From Pseudomonadota bacterium (GTDB lineage Bacteria > Pseudomonadota > Alphaproteobacteria > Azospirillales > Azospirillaceae): a stretch of 64,000 nt of DNA. Of this stretch, positions 35,306 through 44,821 are shown in pieces. The stretch covers positions 180,344 to 244,343 of the forward strand of contig JAFAFA010000073.1 of assembly GCA_023423695.1 (NCBI GenBank), read 5' to 3'. The notes beneath the pieces were generated by a model. That model did no database searches. It saw only the letters and a list, made by a program, of their open reading frames with translations, and was not told where the DNA came from. How positions within the stretch are numbered: position 1 is the first letter of the stretch; every line of letters begins with the position of its first letter. Both the position numbers and the translations under genes were made by a program.

Positions 35306-35950
35306 ATGCCGACGCTTCCCATTCCGATGCCGACCGATCTGTCCATCCTGCTGACGGTGATGGATTTCGTCGGCGTGTTCGTCTTCGGACTCAGCGGCGG
35401 CACGCTGGCGGTGCGCAAGCAACTGGACCTGTTCGGGGTGATGGTGCTGTCGCTGGCCGCGGCACTCGCCGGCGGCGTGGTGCGTGATCTGCTGATCGGC
35501 TCGCTGCCGCCCGCCAGCGTGCTGGACGACCGCTATCTGCTGGTCGCCCTGGCCGCCGGCTTGGCCGCATTCCTGTTCCACAAGCCGATCAACCGGCTGG
35601 GCAAGCCGGTGATGGTGCTGGACGCCGCCGGACTGGGGCTGTTCACCGTCGCCGGTTGCAGCAAGGCGCTGTCCTATGGCCTCAGCCCGCTGCCCGCGGC
35701 CCTGCTGGGCGTGATGACCGCCTGCGGCGGCGGGGCGATGCGCGACCTGCTGGTGGCCGAGGTGCCGCGGGTGCTGCGCGAGGAGATCTACGCCATGGCG
35801 GCGCTGCTGGGAGCTGCGGTGGTGATCGCCGGCCGGCAGTTGGAACTACCGCCGGTGCCGGTCGCGGTGGTCGGCGCGCTCGCCGCGTTCCTGTTGCGCG
35901 TCGTGAGCGTGCAGCGCAACTGGAGCGCGCCGAGAGCGCCGGGGAGCTGA
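35306..35950 (+). CDS. TRIC/YicG-family membrane protein
   Basis: A 214-residue membrane protein with seven predicted helices and the two-fold repeat of the UPF0126/TRIC family: GVFVFGLSGGTLAVRKQLDLFGVMVLSLAAALAGGVVRDLLIG and, later, GLGLFTVAGCSKAL..GVMTACGGGAMRDLLVAEVP. Bacterial TRIC proteins form potassium-selective channels; YicG relatives have been linked to glycine use. The ATG at 35306 is preferred; a Met seven residues later is an alternative. Confidence 0.9.
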   Translation: MPTLPIPMPTDLSILLTVMDFVGVFVFGLSGGTLAVRKQLDLFGVMVLSLAAALAGGVVRDLLIGSLPPASVLDDRYLLVALAAGLAAFLFHKPINRLGKPVMVLDAAGLGLFTVAGCSKALSYGLSPLPAALLGVMTACGGGAMRDLLVAEVPRVLREEIYAMAALLGAAVVIAGRQLELPPVPVAVVGALAAFLLRVVSVQRNWSAPRAPGS

Positions 35951-35955
35951 GAGCG

Positions 35956-35975
35956 CCCTCTCCCGAAGGAGAGGG
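35956..35975. terminator. Hairpin between convergent genes
   Basis: Arms CCCTCTCC and GGAGAGGG around CGAA make a very stable 8-base-pair hairpin, a shortened version of the palindromic repeats elsewhere in the window. It sits between two convergent genes and probably ends both transcripts. Confidence 0.6.
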
Positions 35976-35985
35976 GAGCCTCACA

Positions 35986-37248
35986 TCACGTCCGCTTGGC
36001 CCAGCCCGGCATCGGGAACACCGGGTCGGCTTCGGCCGAGGCCTTCGGCAGCACCACGGTCGGGCGCAGCTTGTGGTTCTGGATGCAGGCGGAAACCAGG
36101 CTGGTGTTCTGGCCCTTCTCGTCGAAGGTGATCGCCGGGCCGACCATCAGCTTGTCCGACAGGTTGGTCTGGCGCAGCGCCGTCAGCAGGGCCGAGGACT
36201 CCGCGGTGCCGGCGCGCTTGAAGGCGTCGGCGGCGACCAGGATCGCCTCGAAGGTGAAGGCGACGTTGAAGGCGTAGCCCTCGAACCGGTCGTTGGGGAA
36301 CTGCTTCTTGAAGGCCGCCTCGACGCGCTTGGTCATCGCCGCCTTGGGATCGTACCAGGGCAGGTTGGTAATGGCGAAGTCGGAGTATTTGCCCAGCACC
36401 TTGTAGAACTGCTCGTCATACAGGCCGGGCGAGCCGGGGGAGACGATGCCCTTGGGCTCCCAGCGCTGCTTCACCATCTCGCGCACCATCATGATGGCGT
36501 CGTTGGCGCGGGTGGTGACGATGGCAAGCTCGGCGCCGGTGGCCTTGGCCTTCGCCACCTCCACCGCCAGGTCCTGCGCCTTGGGGTCGTAGGCGATCGA
36601 CTCCAGGATCTGGAAGGGCATGTCCAGCTTGGGGAACAGCGCGTCGATGGCCGCCTTGTTCGCCATGCCGAAGGTATCGTTGGCATGCAGGAACACGGCG
36701 GTCTTCGGCGTGGTGCCGGTGGCGGCGAACAGGTCCTTCATCAGCGACATCCCGTTCGACACCAGCATGGTGGAGGTCGGGAAGTTGCGGAAGACGGTCT
36801 TGTAGCCCTGCTCCGTCAGCTTGTCGGCGGCGGCGATGTTCATCACCAGCGGCACGCCGCGCTGTTCGCAGACCTGGGCGGCGGCGGCGGTCTGGCCGCT
36901 GTCGAAGGCGCCGACGATCACATGGGCACCGTCGTTGATCAGCTTTTCCGTGCGCGAGCGGGCGACGTCGGCATTCGATTCGGTGTCGGCCGACATCACT
37001 TCGACCTTATAGCCGAGGTCGGACAGCACCGCCGGCGCGATGTCCGCGCCGCGCTGGCAGGCCTGGCCCGCCTGGGCCAGCAAGCCGGAGCGCGGCAGCA
37101 GGACGCCGACCTTCAGCGTCTTGTCCTGGGCGAAGACAGGGGCGCGGCCGAAGCCGGCCAGCACGCCGCCGGCAATGGCCGCCTGGCCGAGCGTACGGCG
37201 GGAAAGGGCGAATCCTCCGGTGGAACGGTTCTTATGATCGTTGGTCAT
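35986..37248 (-). CDS. Branched-chain amino acid-type ABC substrate-binding protein
   Basis: A 420-residue periplasmic binding protein of the LivK (Peripla_BP_6) class. A Tat signal (LSRRTLGQAAIAGGVLAGF to VFAQ) precedes LKVGVLLPRSGLLAQAGQACQRGAD and GAHVIVGAFDSGQTAAAAQVCEQRGVPLVM. The class binds amino acids, amides, urea or aromatic acids. No permease or ATPase gene is adjacent, so it is an orphan binding protein or uses a transporter encoded elsewhere. Ligand unknown. Confidence 0.93.
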   Translation of the reverse strand: MTNDHKNRSTGGFALSRRTLGQAAIAGGVLAGFGRAPVFAQDKTLKVGVLLPRSGLLAQAGQACQRGADIAPAVLSDLGYKVEVMSADTESNADVARSRTEKLINDGAHVIVGAFDSGQTAAAAQVCEQRGVPLVMNIAAADKLTEQGYKTVFRNFPTSTMLVSNGMSLMKDLFAATGTTPKTAVFLHANDTFGMANKAAIDALFPKLDMPFQILESIAYDPKAQDLAVEVAKAKATGAELAIVTTRANDAIMMVREMVKQRWEPKGIVSPGSPGLYDEQFYKVLGKYSDFAITNLPWYDPKAAMTKRVEAAFKKQFPNDRFEGYAFNVAFTFEAILVAADAFKRAGTAESSALLTALRQTNLSDKLMVGPAITFDEKGQNTSLVSACIQNHKLRPTVVLPKASAEADPVFPMPGWAKRT

Positions 37249-37526
37249 GGTGCAGCAAGGGCCTTTTGGCTGGACGCAATGCGAGATTTGTAGACGGAAG
37301 ATTCCACCGGCAGGCCCCTCCGTGTCAAAGTAGAATCGTCAAAGCCCTTCGATGCGCAACGGAACGACCGCGCCCTCACCGGCCGCCCGACCTTCGCCAT
37401 AGGGATGGCGGGGGGAGAAGGACCTATTGCGGTGCAACAGGATTATCCTTTTGAGCAGGTACTTGAAGGAGGCACGACCCGTCCAAAGGTTACGGAACGG
37501 GATGTGACGAAATCGAGAACGACCAC

Positions 37527-38327
37527 GTGTTGAGCTTGGCACGGAAGCTGTGGGCGGAGGCCATATCGGGCGGCCCTTCGGCCGGCCCCTTCGGCGGCCG
37601 GGCGGGGCCGGCGTCGGTACCGCGCGGCATGCGCGTCTATTCGGTCGGCGACATCCATGGCCGGCTCGACCTGCTCGACCAGATGCTGGGGCAGATCGCC
37701 CGCGACGCCGATCAGGCGCCGAACCTGTTGAAATACCTCGTCTTCCTTGGCGACTATGTCGACCGCGGGCCGGATTCGCGGCTGGTGATCGAACGGCTCG
37801 CCTGCGGGCTGCCGCCGGCCTTCGGCGCCGTGTTCCTGCGCGGCAACCACGAGGACACCATGCTGGGCTTCCTGTCGGACCTGCGCGTCGCGCCCGGCTG
37901 GCTGACCTATGGCGGCGACGCGACGCTGGAAAGCTACGGCATCCCGGCACCCGACCCCGAAGCGCCGCCGGAACATCTGCTGCAGGCGCAGACGATGCTG
38001 AACAGTCTGCTGCCTCCCCACCACCGCGCCTTCCTGACCGGGTTGCGCAACCACCTGACCATCGGCGATTACCATTTCGTCCATGCCGGCGTGCGCCCCG
38101 GCATTCCGCTCGACCGGCAGGAGGACAAGGACCGCCTGTGGATCCGCGAGACCTTCCTGACCTCGCGCGCCGACCATGGCAAGATCGTCGTCCACGGCCA
38201 CACCATCGCGCCCGAACCGGAACTGCTGCCCAACCGCATCGGCATCGACACCGGCGCCTACGCGACCAACCGCCTGACGGCCCTGGTGCTGGAGGGGACG
38301 GATCGGCGGTTCCTCTGCACGGTGTGA
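37527..38327 (+). CDS. PPP-family metallophosphoesterase (serine/threonine phosphatase-like)
   Basis: A 266-residue calcineurin-like phosphoesterase with the PPP motifs GDIHG (near residue 42), GDYVDRGPDS and GNHEDTML, and late metal His residues in FVHAGVRPG and VVHGHTI. It probably removes phosphate from proteins or bis-nucleoside polyphosphates with two metal ions. It starts at GTG (37527) with GAGA upstream; the first 35 residues are Gly/Pro-rich. A strong GAAGGAGG at 37466 is too far away to serve this start. Confidence 0.9.
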   Translation: MLSLARKLWAEAISGGPSAGPFGGRAGPASVPRGMRVYSVGDIHGRLDLLDQMLGQIARDADQAPNLLKYLVFLGDYVDRGPDSRLVIERLACGLPPAFGAVFLRGNHEDTMLGFLSDLRVAPGWLTYGGDATLESYGIPAPDPEAPPEHLLQAQTMLNSLLPPHHRAFLTGLRNHLTIGDYHFVHAGVRPGIPLDRQEDKDRLWIRETFLTSRADHGKIVVHGHTIAPEPELLPNRIGIDTGAYATNRLTALVLEGTDRRFLCTV

Positions 38328-38497
38328 TGGGGCGTCCGGCCGGAAACGGGAGAAGCGGTTCCGGGCACGGGCTAAGAAGCACATCTGTACCGATGGAAAC
38401 ATCCACCCAACGGTTCACGGCGTATAGTAGCCCCCTTCGACGCGAGCGTGCCTGCGCATCTTGCGGCATGCCCACGCCTCACCTCAGGGAGGGGCAC

Positions 38498-38902
38498 ATG
38501 GATCGCCAAGCCGTATACCAGGAGATCACGGACGTCTTCGGGCTGGTGCCATCCTTCTTCAAGGAATTGCCCGACAGCACCATCGAAGCCGAATGGCGCC
38601 TGTTCAAGGCCGTGCAGGTCGATGACGGACCAATCCCACAGAAATACCGCGAACTGATCGGTCTGGGGATTGCCGCGGTCACGAAGTGCCGGTACTGCGC
38701 CTTTTATCACACCGCTCTCGCCAAGCTGTTCGGCGCGACAAAGGAAGAGATCGAGGCTGCCGTTCACTATGCGAAGTCCAGCGCGGGCTGGAGCGCCTAT
38801 CTGAACGGGCTGCAGGTGGATTACGACACCTTCACACGGGAAGTCGATCAGGCCTGCGACCATGTGCGGAGCCATATGCCGCAACAGCAGCGCGCCGCCT
38901 GA
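38498..38902 (+). CDS. Carboxymuconolactone decarboxylase/AhpD-like protein
   Basis: A 134-residue all-helical protein with the AhpD-type site KCRYCAFYHTAL (Cys-x2-Cys-x3-His, near residues 66-73), followed by GATKEEIEAAVHYA. Such proteins reduce peroxides or disulfides using this Cys pair; the decarboxylase members lack it. The ATG at 38498 has AGGGAGGGG just upstream. It stands alone between the phosphatase and the tRNA genes. Confidence 0.9.
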   Translation: MDRQAVYQEITDVFGLVPSFFKELPDSTIEAEWRLFKAVQVDDGPIPQKYRELIGLGIAAVTKCRYCAFYHTALAKLFGATKEEIEAAVHYAKSSAGWSAYLNGLQVDYDTFTREVDQACDHVRSHMPQQQRAA

Positions 38903-38950
38903 CAGGGCGGCGGGACCGCGCCACCCGACCGGCATAAGTCCGAAACGACA

Positions 38951-38980
38951 AAGGGCTTCCGGATCACTCCGGAAGCCCTT
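38951..38980 (-). terminator. Terminator of first tRNA-Pro unit
   Basis: A perfect 13-base-pair stem (AAGGGCTTCCGGA and its complement) with a 4-base loop, 6 bases after the tRNA CCA end. Confidence 0.75.
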
Positions 38981-38986
38981 GTCTGT

Positions 38987-39063
38987 TGGTCGGAGAGAGA
39001 GGATTCGAACCTCCGGCCCCTGCCTCCCGAAAGCAGTGCTCTACCAGGCTGAGCTACTCTCCG
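38987..39063 (-). tRNA. tRNA-Pro, anticodon CGG (copy 1)
   Basis: A 77-base tRNA with encoded CCA. Acceptor arms CGGAGAG and CTCTCCG pair fully. The D arm is GCTC..GAGC, the anticodon stem is CTGCT with a TTCGGGA loop (anticodon CGG, reading CCG), and the T loop is TTCGAAT. It is identical to the copy at 39243. A promoter and a terminator flank it, so it is its own transcription unit. Confidence 0.95.
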
Positions 39064-39104
39064 ATCATGTCACCGACGGGCGTGTCGTCCGCCGGTGGAG
39101 GGGG

Positions 39105-39133
39105 TGTATAAACGGTTCCGCGCCGCCGCGCAA
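39105..39133 (-). promoter_or_regulatory. Promoter of tRNA-Pro copy 1
   Basis: On the minus strand TTGCGC (39128-39133), 17 bases, then TATACA (39105-39110). The copy 2 unit has the same arrangement. Confidence 0.6.
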
Positions 39134-39205
39134 TGCAAAGTCACAGCCTGCCCATTGCATTTTTGCCATGCCGTTTTGCCGTACCGGACGGACCCGGAAA
39201 CGACG

Positions 39206-39235
39206 AAGGGCTCCCGGATTTCTCCGGAAGCCCTT
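39206..39235 (-). terminator. Terminator of second tRNA-Pro unit
   Basis: A 13-base-pair stem with one G-T mismatch and a 4-base loop, nearly the same sequence as the terminator of copy 1, 7 bases after the CCA end. Confidence 0.75.
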
Positions 39236-39242
39236 GATCTGT

Positions 39243-39319
39243 TGGTCGGAGAGAGAGGATTCGAACCTCCGGCCCCTGCCTCCCGAAAGCAGTGCTCTAC
39301 CAGGCTGAGCTACTCTCCG
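39243..39319 (-). tRNA. tRNA-Pro, anticodon CGG (copy 2)
   Basis: The same 77-base sequence as the copy at 38987, 256 bases away in the same orientation, with a matching promoter and terminator. The unit looks like a recent tandem duplication of a whole tRNA transcription unit. Confidence 0.95.
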
Positions 39320-39360
39320 ATCATGTCGCCGGCAGGCGTGTCGTCCGCCGGTGGAGGGGG

Positions 39361-39389
39361 TGTATAAACGCTCACGCTCCGGCACGCAA
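39361..39389 (-). promoter_or_regulatory. Promoter of tRNA-Pro copy 2
   Basis: On the minus strand TTGCGT (39384-39389), 17 bases, TATACA (39361-39366). Confidence 0.6.
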
Positions 39390-39437
39390 CGCTAAAAACG
39401 CGTCATCGGCCAAAAAGATCCGCCCCCTCCCCTCCCG

Positions 39438-40466
39438 TCAGAAATCGCGATCGATCACGAAATCAATCACTTCCAGCAGGGCTTGCTTGATCGGCCCCTC
39501 GGCGAACAGGCCCAGGCTGTCGCGGGCGATGGAGCCGTAATGGCGCGCCCGCTCCACCGTGTCCTTCAGCGCGTTATGGCGGGCCATCAGCGCCTGGGCA
39601 TGCTCGAGATCGCCGTCCTTCTGGTCGAGGTCTTCCATCACCCGGCGCCAGAAGGCGCGTTCCTCGTCGTTGCCGCGCCGGAAGGCCAGCACGACCGGCA
39701 GGGTGATCTTGCCCTCGCGGAAATCATCGCCGACGTTCTTGCCGAGCTTCGCCTGCAGGGCCGAGTAATCCAGCACGTCGTCGACAAGCTGGAAGGCGAT
39801 GCCGAGATTCATGCCGTAGTCGTAGAGCGCCATCTCCTCCGCCTGGGGGCGGTTGGCGACGACGGCGCCGACGCGGCAGGCGGCGGCAAACAGCTCGGCC
39901 GTCTTGCCCTTGATGACCTCGAGGTAGGCCTGCTCGCTGGTCTCGGTGTCGTTGGTGGTGCGCAGCTGCAGCACCTCGCCCTCGGCGATGATGGCCGAGG
40001 CGCCCGACAGGATGCGGAGCACGTCGAGCGACTGCACCTCCACCATCATCTCGAAGGCGCGGGAGAACAGGAAGTCGCCGACCAGAACGCTGGCCTTGTT
40101 GCCGAAGACCGCGTTGGCCGACGCCATGCCGCGGCGCAAGTCGCTTTCGTCGACCACGTCGTCGTGCAACAGGGTCGCGCTGTGGATGAACTCCACCACC
40201 GCGGCCAGAAGGCGGTGATGCTCGCCCTGATAGCCGCACATGTTGGCGGCGGCCAGCGTCAGCACGGGGCGCAGGCGCTTGCCGCCGGCCGCGATCAGGT
40301 AGCCGGCCAACTGGGGGATCATCTCGACCTGCGACTGCATCCGGTCGAGGATGATCTGGTTGACGGCGCTGAGGTCCTCGGCAACCAAAGCGGTCAGGTC
40401 GTCGAGCGGGGTAGACTTGCGCCGTTTCGGCTCGAAGTTGGTCACGACCGCCAAGGTCGACTCCAC
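39438..40466 (-). CDS. ispB: Polyprenyl diphosphate synthase (octaprenyl type)
   Basis: A 342-residue trans-prenyltransferase. It has GGKRLRPVLTLAAA, the first aspartate-rich motif LLHDDVVDESDLRRG and the second FQLVDDVLDY, with the IspB-like spacing. It builds the isoprenoid tail of ubiquinone from farnesyl diphosphate and IPP; the chain length (eight to ten units) cannot be read here. The start is uncertain: GTG at 40466, or a GTG seven codons later (VTNFEPKRRK). It is divergent from the DUF2007 gene. Confidence 0.94.
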   Translation of the reverse strand: MESTLAVVTNFEPKRRKSTPLDDLTALVAEDLSAVNQIILDRMQSQVEMIPQLAGYLIAAGGKRLRPVLTLAAANMCGYQGEHHRLLAAVVEFIHSATLLHDDVVDESDLRRGMASANAVFGNKASVLVGDFLFSRAFEMMVEVQSLDVLRILSGASAIIAEGEVLQLRTTNDTETSEQAYLEVIKGKTAELFAAACRVGAVVANRPQAEEMALYDYGMNLGIAFQLVDDVLDYSALQAKLGKNVGDDFREGKITLPVVLAFRRGNDEERAFWRRVMEDLDQKDGDLEHAQALMARHNALKDTVERARHYGSIARDSLGLFAEGPIKQALLEVIDFVIDRDF

Positions 40467-40554
40467 GGGTGATTGACGCCAGAATTTGCGCTAGGGAGCA
40501 TAACGGCCTAGCCTGTTCGGTCAAGTCCGCAGGGGACCGTTCTTTCGAGACGCC

Positions 40555-40761
40555 ATGATCGAGTTGCTGCGAATCACCGACCCCGTCCGCCTGTCCTGGC
40601 TGGTCGCCCTGCTGTCCGATGCAGGAATCGAGGCGATCGTCCTGGACACCCACACCAGCATCCTGGAGGGATCCATCGGCGCCATCCCGCGCCGGCTGAT
40701 GGTCGACAGCGACGATGCAGACCATGCCATCCGCGTCCTGCGCGAGGCCGGTGAAGCGTGA
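40555..40761 (+). CDS. DUF2007 small protein
   Basis: A 68-residue protein matching DUF2007: MIELLRITDPVRLSWLVALLSDAGIEAIVLDTH and a final RRLMVDSDDADHAIRVLRE, a GlnB-like alpha/beta fold. It overlaps the methyltransferase gene by 4 bases (GTGA), so the two are coupled. Function unknown. Confidence 0.88.
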   Translation: MIELLRITDPVRLSWLVALLSDAGIEAIVLDTHTSILEGSIGAIPRRLMVDSDDADHAIRVLREAGEA

Positions 40762-41540
40762 GTGACCATATCGTTCCGCATCCGGAAGCATCCTTGAAAC
40801 CAAACGTGGAAACGCAGCCGGATTTCCTGCTGAACGGGCGGGTGCGGCTGCTCCAGCCCGATGGCGGCTACCGCGCCGCCATCGACCCGGTCTTCCTCGC
40901 CGCCATCACCGCCGCGACCGATGGCGAGCGGGTGCTCGACGTCGGAACCGGCACCGGGGCCGCGGCTCTGTGCCTCGCCGTCCGGGTGCCGGGCGTCGCC
41001 GTCGTCGGGCTGGAGCAGCGGGCCGACGCCTGCGCCTTCGCCCGCCGCAACGCGGCGCTGAGCGGGGTGGCCGAGCGGGTGGAGGTGGTGCAGGGCGACC
41101 TGATGGCCGCGCCGCAGGCTCTTGGCAGTGTCGGATTCGACCGTGTGATGATGAATCCACCCTATCTGAAGGCCGGCGCCGCCAGCCGCCCGCCCGACGA
41201 CTGGAAGGCTGCCGCCAACATGGAAGGATCGGCACGGCTGCCGGACTGGGTGCGCTTCGCCGATGCCATGCTGAAGCCACGCGGAACGCTGACGATGGTC
41301 CACCGCGCCGACCGCATCGACGACATCCTGCAGGCGCTGCGCGGCCGGTTCGGCAGTCTCGTCCTGGTGCCGCTGTGGCCCAAGCCGGGTGTGGAGGCCA
41401 AGCGGCTTCTGCTGATCGCCCGCAAGGGCGGCAGGGCGCCGGCCCGGCTGACCGCAGGCCTGACCGTGCACAATGCCGAAGGCGGCTACAGCCCGGCAGC
41501 GGAGCGGGTGCTGCGCGACGCGGAAGCGTTGGAGTTCTAA
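40758..41540 (+). CDS. TrmN6-like tRNA adenine-N6 methyltransferase
   Basis: A 260-residue class I methyltransferase. SAM site VLDVGTGTGAAALCLA, then GLEQRADACAFARRNAALSG and the N6-adenine catalytic motif MMNPPYLKAG. The closest known function is YfiC/TrmN6, which methylates A37 of tRNA-Val, but related enzymes act on other targets. It starts at GTG (40758) inside the DUF2007 gene. Upstream residues include LLNGRVRLLQPDGGYRAAIDPVFLAA, the usual family lead. Confidence 0.88.
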   Translation: MSDHIVPHPEASLKPNVETQPDFLLNGRVRLLQPDGGYRAAIDPVFLAAITAATDGERVLDVGTGTGAAALCLAVRVPGVAVVGLEQRADACAFARRNAALSGVAERVEVVQGDLMAAPQALGSVGFDRVMMNPPYLKAGAASRPPDDWKAAANMEGSARLPDWVRFADAMLKPRGTLTMVHRADRIDDILQALRGRFGSLVLVPLWPKPGVEAKRLLLIARKGGRAPARLTAGLTVHNAEGGYSPAAERVLRDAEALEF

Positions 41541-41653
41541 AGCGGATTGCAATCCGCTTTGGACCGCGACGGCGGTCCCAGCCGCTCATGCGGCCGAAGC
41601 CCGACTGGCGAATGAGGTCATGTGAATCTAAAGCGAATGCAAATTCGCTTTAG
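41539..41653. repeat. Two related palindromes framing an intergenic block
   Basis: Palindrome 1 at 41539-41560 has arms AAAGCGGATTG and its complement with no spacer and overlaps the methyltransferase stop. Palindrome 2 at 41628-41653 has arms CTAAAGCGAAT around GCAA. The shared word TAAAGCG suggests both belong to one dispersed repeat family; the 67 bases between are GC-rich and non-coding. They may form a terminator for the methyltransferase gene. Confidence 0.7.
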
Positions 41654-41711
41654 TTATTTTAGCGGGGGCGGAGCCTTTCAAACGGGAGACTTCAATCCCA
41701 TCTCTGCGGGC

Positions 41712-42599
41712 ATGAGCCTGCAATCCCTCCTCGCCAAACTCCCCTTCGGCCCCTGGCGCAAGGCCGGGCCGCTGGTGTCCGTCGTCCGCCTGTCCGGCGT
41801 CATCGGCCAGGGTGGTCCGTTCCGCTCCGGCCTGTCGCTGGCCGGCGTCGCCCCGCTGCTGGAACGGGCCTTTGCGCCCAAGGACCAGAAGGCGGTAGCG
41901 CTGATCATCAACTCGCCGGGCGGGTCGCCGGTTCAGTCCGCGCTGATCGCCAAGCGGATTCGCGATCTGGCGGAGGAGAAGAAGGTCCCTGTCTTCGCCT
42001 TCTGCGAGGATGCGGCGGCGTCCGGCGGCTATTGGCTGGCCTGCGCGGCGGACGAGATCTGGGCCGACGAAAGCTCCATCGTCGGGTCCATCGGCGTGGT
42101 GTCGTCGGGCTTCGGCCTGCATGAGTTGATCGAGCGCCACGGCATCGAACGGCGCCTTTACACCGCCGGCGACAAGAAGGTGCTGCTCGACCCCTTCTCG
42201 CCCGAGCGCGAGGACGGCGTCGCCCATCTGAAGGCCCTGCAGGCCGACATCCACGAGGCGTTCAAGGCGATGGTGCGTGCCCGGCGCGGCGCCCGCCTGT
42301 CCGGCTCGGAGGAGGAGCTGTTCTCCGGCGCCTTCTGGGCCGGGCGCAAGGCGCTGGGGCTGGGGCTGATCGACGGGCTGGGCGACCTGCGCTCGGTCAT
42401 GCGCGGCCGCTTCGGCGAGAAGGTGCGGCTGCGTGTGGTACAGCAGGAGCGCGGCATGCTGCGGCGGCTCGGCCTGCGGACGGGGGGAAGCGCGCCCTTT
42501 CCGGAAGCCGGAGCACCGGAAGCCTTCGCCGAGGCCCTGGTGGCGGCCGCCCGCGCCTCGCTGGACGACTGGGCGGCCCGGTCGCGGCTGGGGCTTTAA
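41712..42599 (+). CDS. S49-family peptidase (SppA-like)
   Basis: A 295-residue ClpP-fold peptidase. The catalytic Ser lies in EDAAASGGYWLACAAD and the Lys in AGDKKVLLDPFS, with VALIINSPGGSPVQ forming the oxyanion region. SppA-type enzymes degrade signal peptides or other membrane peptides; this short form has a single repeat and no obvious membrane helix. The ATG at 41712 (MSLQSLLAKLP) is preferred because the upstream in-frame start would be inside the palindrome block. Confidence 0.92.
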   Translation: MSLQSLLAKLPFGPWRKAGPLVSVVRLSGVIGQGGPFRSGLSLAGVAPLLERAFAPKDQKAVALIINSPGGSPVQSALIAKRIRDLAEEKKVPVFAFCEDAAASGGYWLACAADEIWADESSIVGSIGVVSSGFGLHELIERHGIERRLYTAGDKKVLLDPFSPEREDGVAHLKALQADIHEAFKAMVRARRGARLSGSEEELFSGAFWAGRKALGLGLIDGLGDLRSVMRGRFGEKVRLRVVQQERGMLRRLGLRTGGSAPFPEAGAPEAFAEALVAAARASLDDWAARSRLGL

Positions 42600-42610
42600 C
42601 CGGTCTCAGC

Positions 42611-43018
42611 TCAAGCCGCGGAGTTCTGGGTCAGCAGGGTGGTCAGCCAGCGGAAGTTGGTGCCGTCGCCGGCCTGGATGGCGCTTTCCACCACCTGCAT
42701 CGCGGTCGCCGGGTCTTGGGGATCGGGCACCGCCGCGGCGGCGTCCATGCCAGACTCCACCTGCCCCACGTCCTGGGCGAACAGGGTAACCGCACCGACG
42801 CCGAGCCGAACCGCCGGCTGGGCGTTCGGCACCACCCCGGCGCCGTCGGCGGCGGAGACGCCGCCCTCCCCCACCCCGTTCAGGGTTTCCAGCATTGCCG
42901 CGAATTGGCCGGCCAGCGCACCCGCCTGCCTGGACGCACCCGTCCCTTTGCGCTCCAGGACGTCTTCCGCCCGGATGCGCATGGCTTGCGTGGCCTCGCT
43001 GTTGGCCATCATCGACAT
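42611..43018 (-). CDS. Hypothetical protein, Ala/Gln-rich
   Basis: A 135-residue protein, start at 43018 (MSMMANSEATQAMRIRAEDVL) with AGGGGATCC upstream. It is Ala-, Gly- and Val-rich (GALAGQFAAMLETLNG, QDVGQVESGMDAAAAVPDPQDPATAMQVVESAIQAG), mostly helical, acidic, with no signal peptide or membrane helix. No family recognised. It converges with the S49 gene and lies near yajQ. Confidence 0.6.
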   Translation of the reverse strand: MSMMANSEATQAMRIRAEDVLERKGTGASRQAGALAGQFAAMLETLNGVGEGGVSAADGAGVVPNAQPAVRLGVGAVTLFAQDVGQVESGMDAAAAVPDPQDPATAMQVVESAIQAGDGTNFRWLTTLLTQNSAA

Positions 43019-43170
43019 GGGAGGATCCCCTGCGGTTAGTGGCGAACCGCAGGGGTACACGCAAGAATCACGCCATCAGCATGATCGGCGGACCGCAAGG
43101 ATCAGCGCCGACCCTGCGACGATTTGACCGGCAAAATTTTCCCAGCAGCCCGGCAGAAGTTGCCCGGCAG

Positions 43171-43187
43171 CCGGCAAGGCTTGCCGG
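43171..43187 (-). terminator. Hairpin downstream of yajQ
   Basis: A perfect 8-base-pair stem (CCGGCAAG with CTTGCCGG), 27 bases after the yajQ stop. On the minus strand an AAAATTTT run follows only 30 bases further, so it is a weak terminator candidate. Confidence 0.4.
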
Positions 43188-43213
43188 GTCGGCGGGGCGT
43201 CAATTGCGGCCAA

Positions 43214-43702
43214 TCAGTCGCGGAAGTTCTGGTACTGCAGCGGCTGCTCGATGCCCATCCGCTTGACCACGGCAATGGCGTCCTGCAGGTCGTCGCGCTT
43301 CTTGCCCGTCACCCGCAGTTCGTCGCCCTGGATCGAGACCTGGACCTTCATCTTGCTGTCCTTGATCCCCTTGACGATGGTCTTCGCCAGATCCTGCGTG
43401 ATACCCTGCTTGATCGTCACCGGCTGGCGCAGCGCGTCGCCCGCCGCCCGTTCCGCCTTGGCGGAGAAGTCGAGCGCCGCGGCGTCCAGCTTGCGGCGGG
43501 TCACATAGACGCGCAGCAGCTCCTGCATCTGTTCCAGCTTGGTGGCATCGTCGGCCAGCAGAACGATCTCGTTCTCGGTCCGCTCTATCGTGCATTTCGA
43601 GCCCTTGAAGTCGAACCGGGTCTCGATCTCGCGGCGGACGCCGGCGATGGCGTTGTCGATCTCGTGGACGTCCGTCTTGGACACGATGTCGAAGGACGGC
43701 AT
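43214..43702 (-). CDS. YajQ-family nucleotide-binding protein
   Basis: A 162-residue protein with the full YajQ pattern: MPSFDIVSKTDVHEIDNAI, RFDFKGSKCTIER, VKGIKDSKMKVQVSIQGDELRVTGKKRDDLQ and a terminal QPLQYQNFRD. YajQ binds cyclic di-GMP in Xanthomonas and nucleotides or RNA elsewhere; here the role is unknown. GGGAGAG is present before the ATG. Confidence 0.95.
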   Translation of the reverse strand: MPSFDIVSKTDVHEIDNAIAGVRREIETRFDFKGSKCTIERTENEIVLLADDATKLEQMQELLRVYVTRRKLDAAALDFSAKAERAAGDALRQPVTIKQGITQDLAKTIVKGIKDSKMKVQVSIQGDELRVTGKKRDDLQDAIAVVKRMGIEQPLQYQNFRD

Positions 43703-43807
43703 GGCGGCTCTCTCCCTGAAAGGACTTCTCTTGAACGAATCTGGCGCACCGTAAAGAAGACGGCCGTTGCACTCAACAGCCGCCTTCGAAACGATTGCCG
43801 TACCCGA

Positions 43808-44820
<1,013 letters not shown>

Positions 44821-44821
<1 letters not shown>

